Under the pieces are notes generated by a model that did not search any database, had not been told where the DNA came from, and was given only the letters and a program-made list of their open reading frames with translations. The position numbers and the translations under genes were made by a program. Below, one piece after another: positions 33,863-33,863 of a DNA stretch of 33,863 nucleotides; the first letter of the stretch is position 1, and every line of letters starts with the position of its first letter. The DNA lies in contig JBDTRY010000019.1 of assembly GCA_039931435.1 (NCBI GenBank), positions 1-33,863 of the forward strand, read 5' to 3'. The DNA comes from JBDTRY01 sp039931435 (lineage in GTDB: Bacteria; Acidobacteriota; Thermoanaerobaculia; Gp7-AA8).

Positions 33863-33863
33863 G

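Overview
The window most resembles a chromosome segment of a GC-rich, Gram-negative, peptide-degrading soil or water bacterium, probably Acidobacteriota. This is an inference from gene content: serine/threonine kinases fused to PD40 or FGE-like domains, secreted M13 and M28 peptidases, a very large BNR/VPS10-type propeller, a DUF5916 outer-membrane protein and a BlaI/M56 pair. No rRNA, tRNA, CRISPR array, insertion sequence or phage gene was seen.

Left part (1-9995). A DUF5916/CBM9-like protein on the minus strand runs off the left edge. A BlaI-type repressor and an M56 (BlaR1-like) protease on the minus strand are coupled by a 4-nt overlap. The protease ends in ankyrin repeats instead of a penicillin-binding sensor. 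Two perfect palindromes lie upstream of the repressor. On the plus strand follow a transmembrane Ser/Thr kinase with a PD40 propeller, a secreted PQQ-type propeller, and an M13 metallopeptidase split by one in-frame TGA where the family has a conserved Trp.

Middle part (10097-19374). A second kinase is fused to PEGA, FGE-like and alpha/beta-hydrolase domains. A 13-bp hairpin separates it from a minus-strand N-degron group: aat, clpA and clpS, plus a YfiT/DinB-type protein. RNase Z (minus) and an Fpg/Nei-type DNA glycosylase (plus) are divergent.

Right part (19486-33863). Plus strand: an M28 peptidase with PA domain, transketolase, and a class A beta-lactamase-like serine hydrolase whose ribosome-binding site lies inside a repeat arm. 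Minus strand: a small lipoprotein coupled to a polytopic membrane protein, a 1067-residue BNR-repeat protein, a UvrD/PcrA-type helicase and a small membrane protein. At the edge a single-domain response regulator and a [4Fe-4S] ferredoxin converge.

The four gaps over 300 bp (16149-16510, 23360-23662, 29836-30148, 32282-32740) hold palindromic repeats, not genes. Several genes lack a Shine-Dalgarno sequence but have a TAnnnT-like hexamer 7-12 nt before the start codon, suggesting leaderless or very short-leader mRNAs. The least ordinary items are the kinase/FGE-like/hydrolase fusion, the M56-ankyrin sensor with its twin operator, the nonsense codon in the M13 peptidase and the structured intergenic repeats. 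I found no gene set that I can confidently call a wholly new system.
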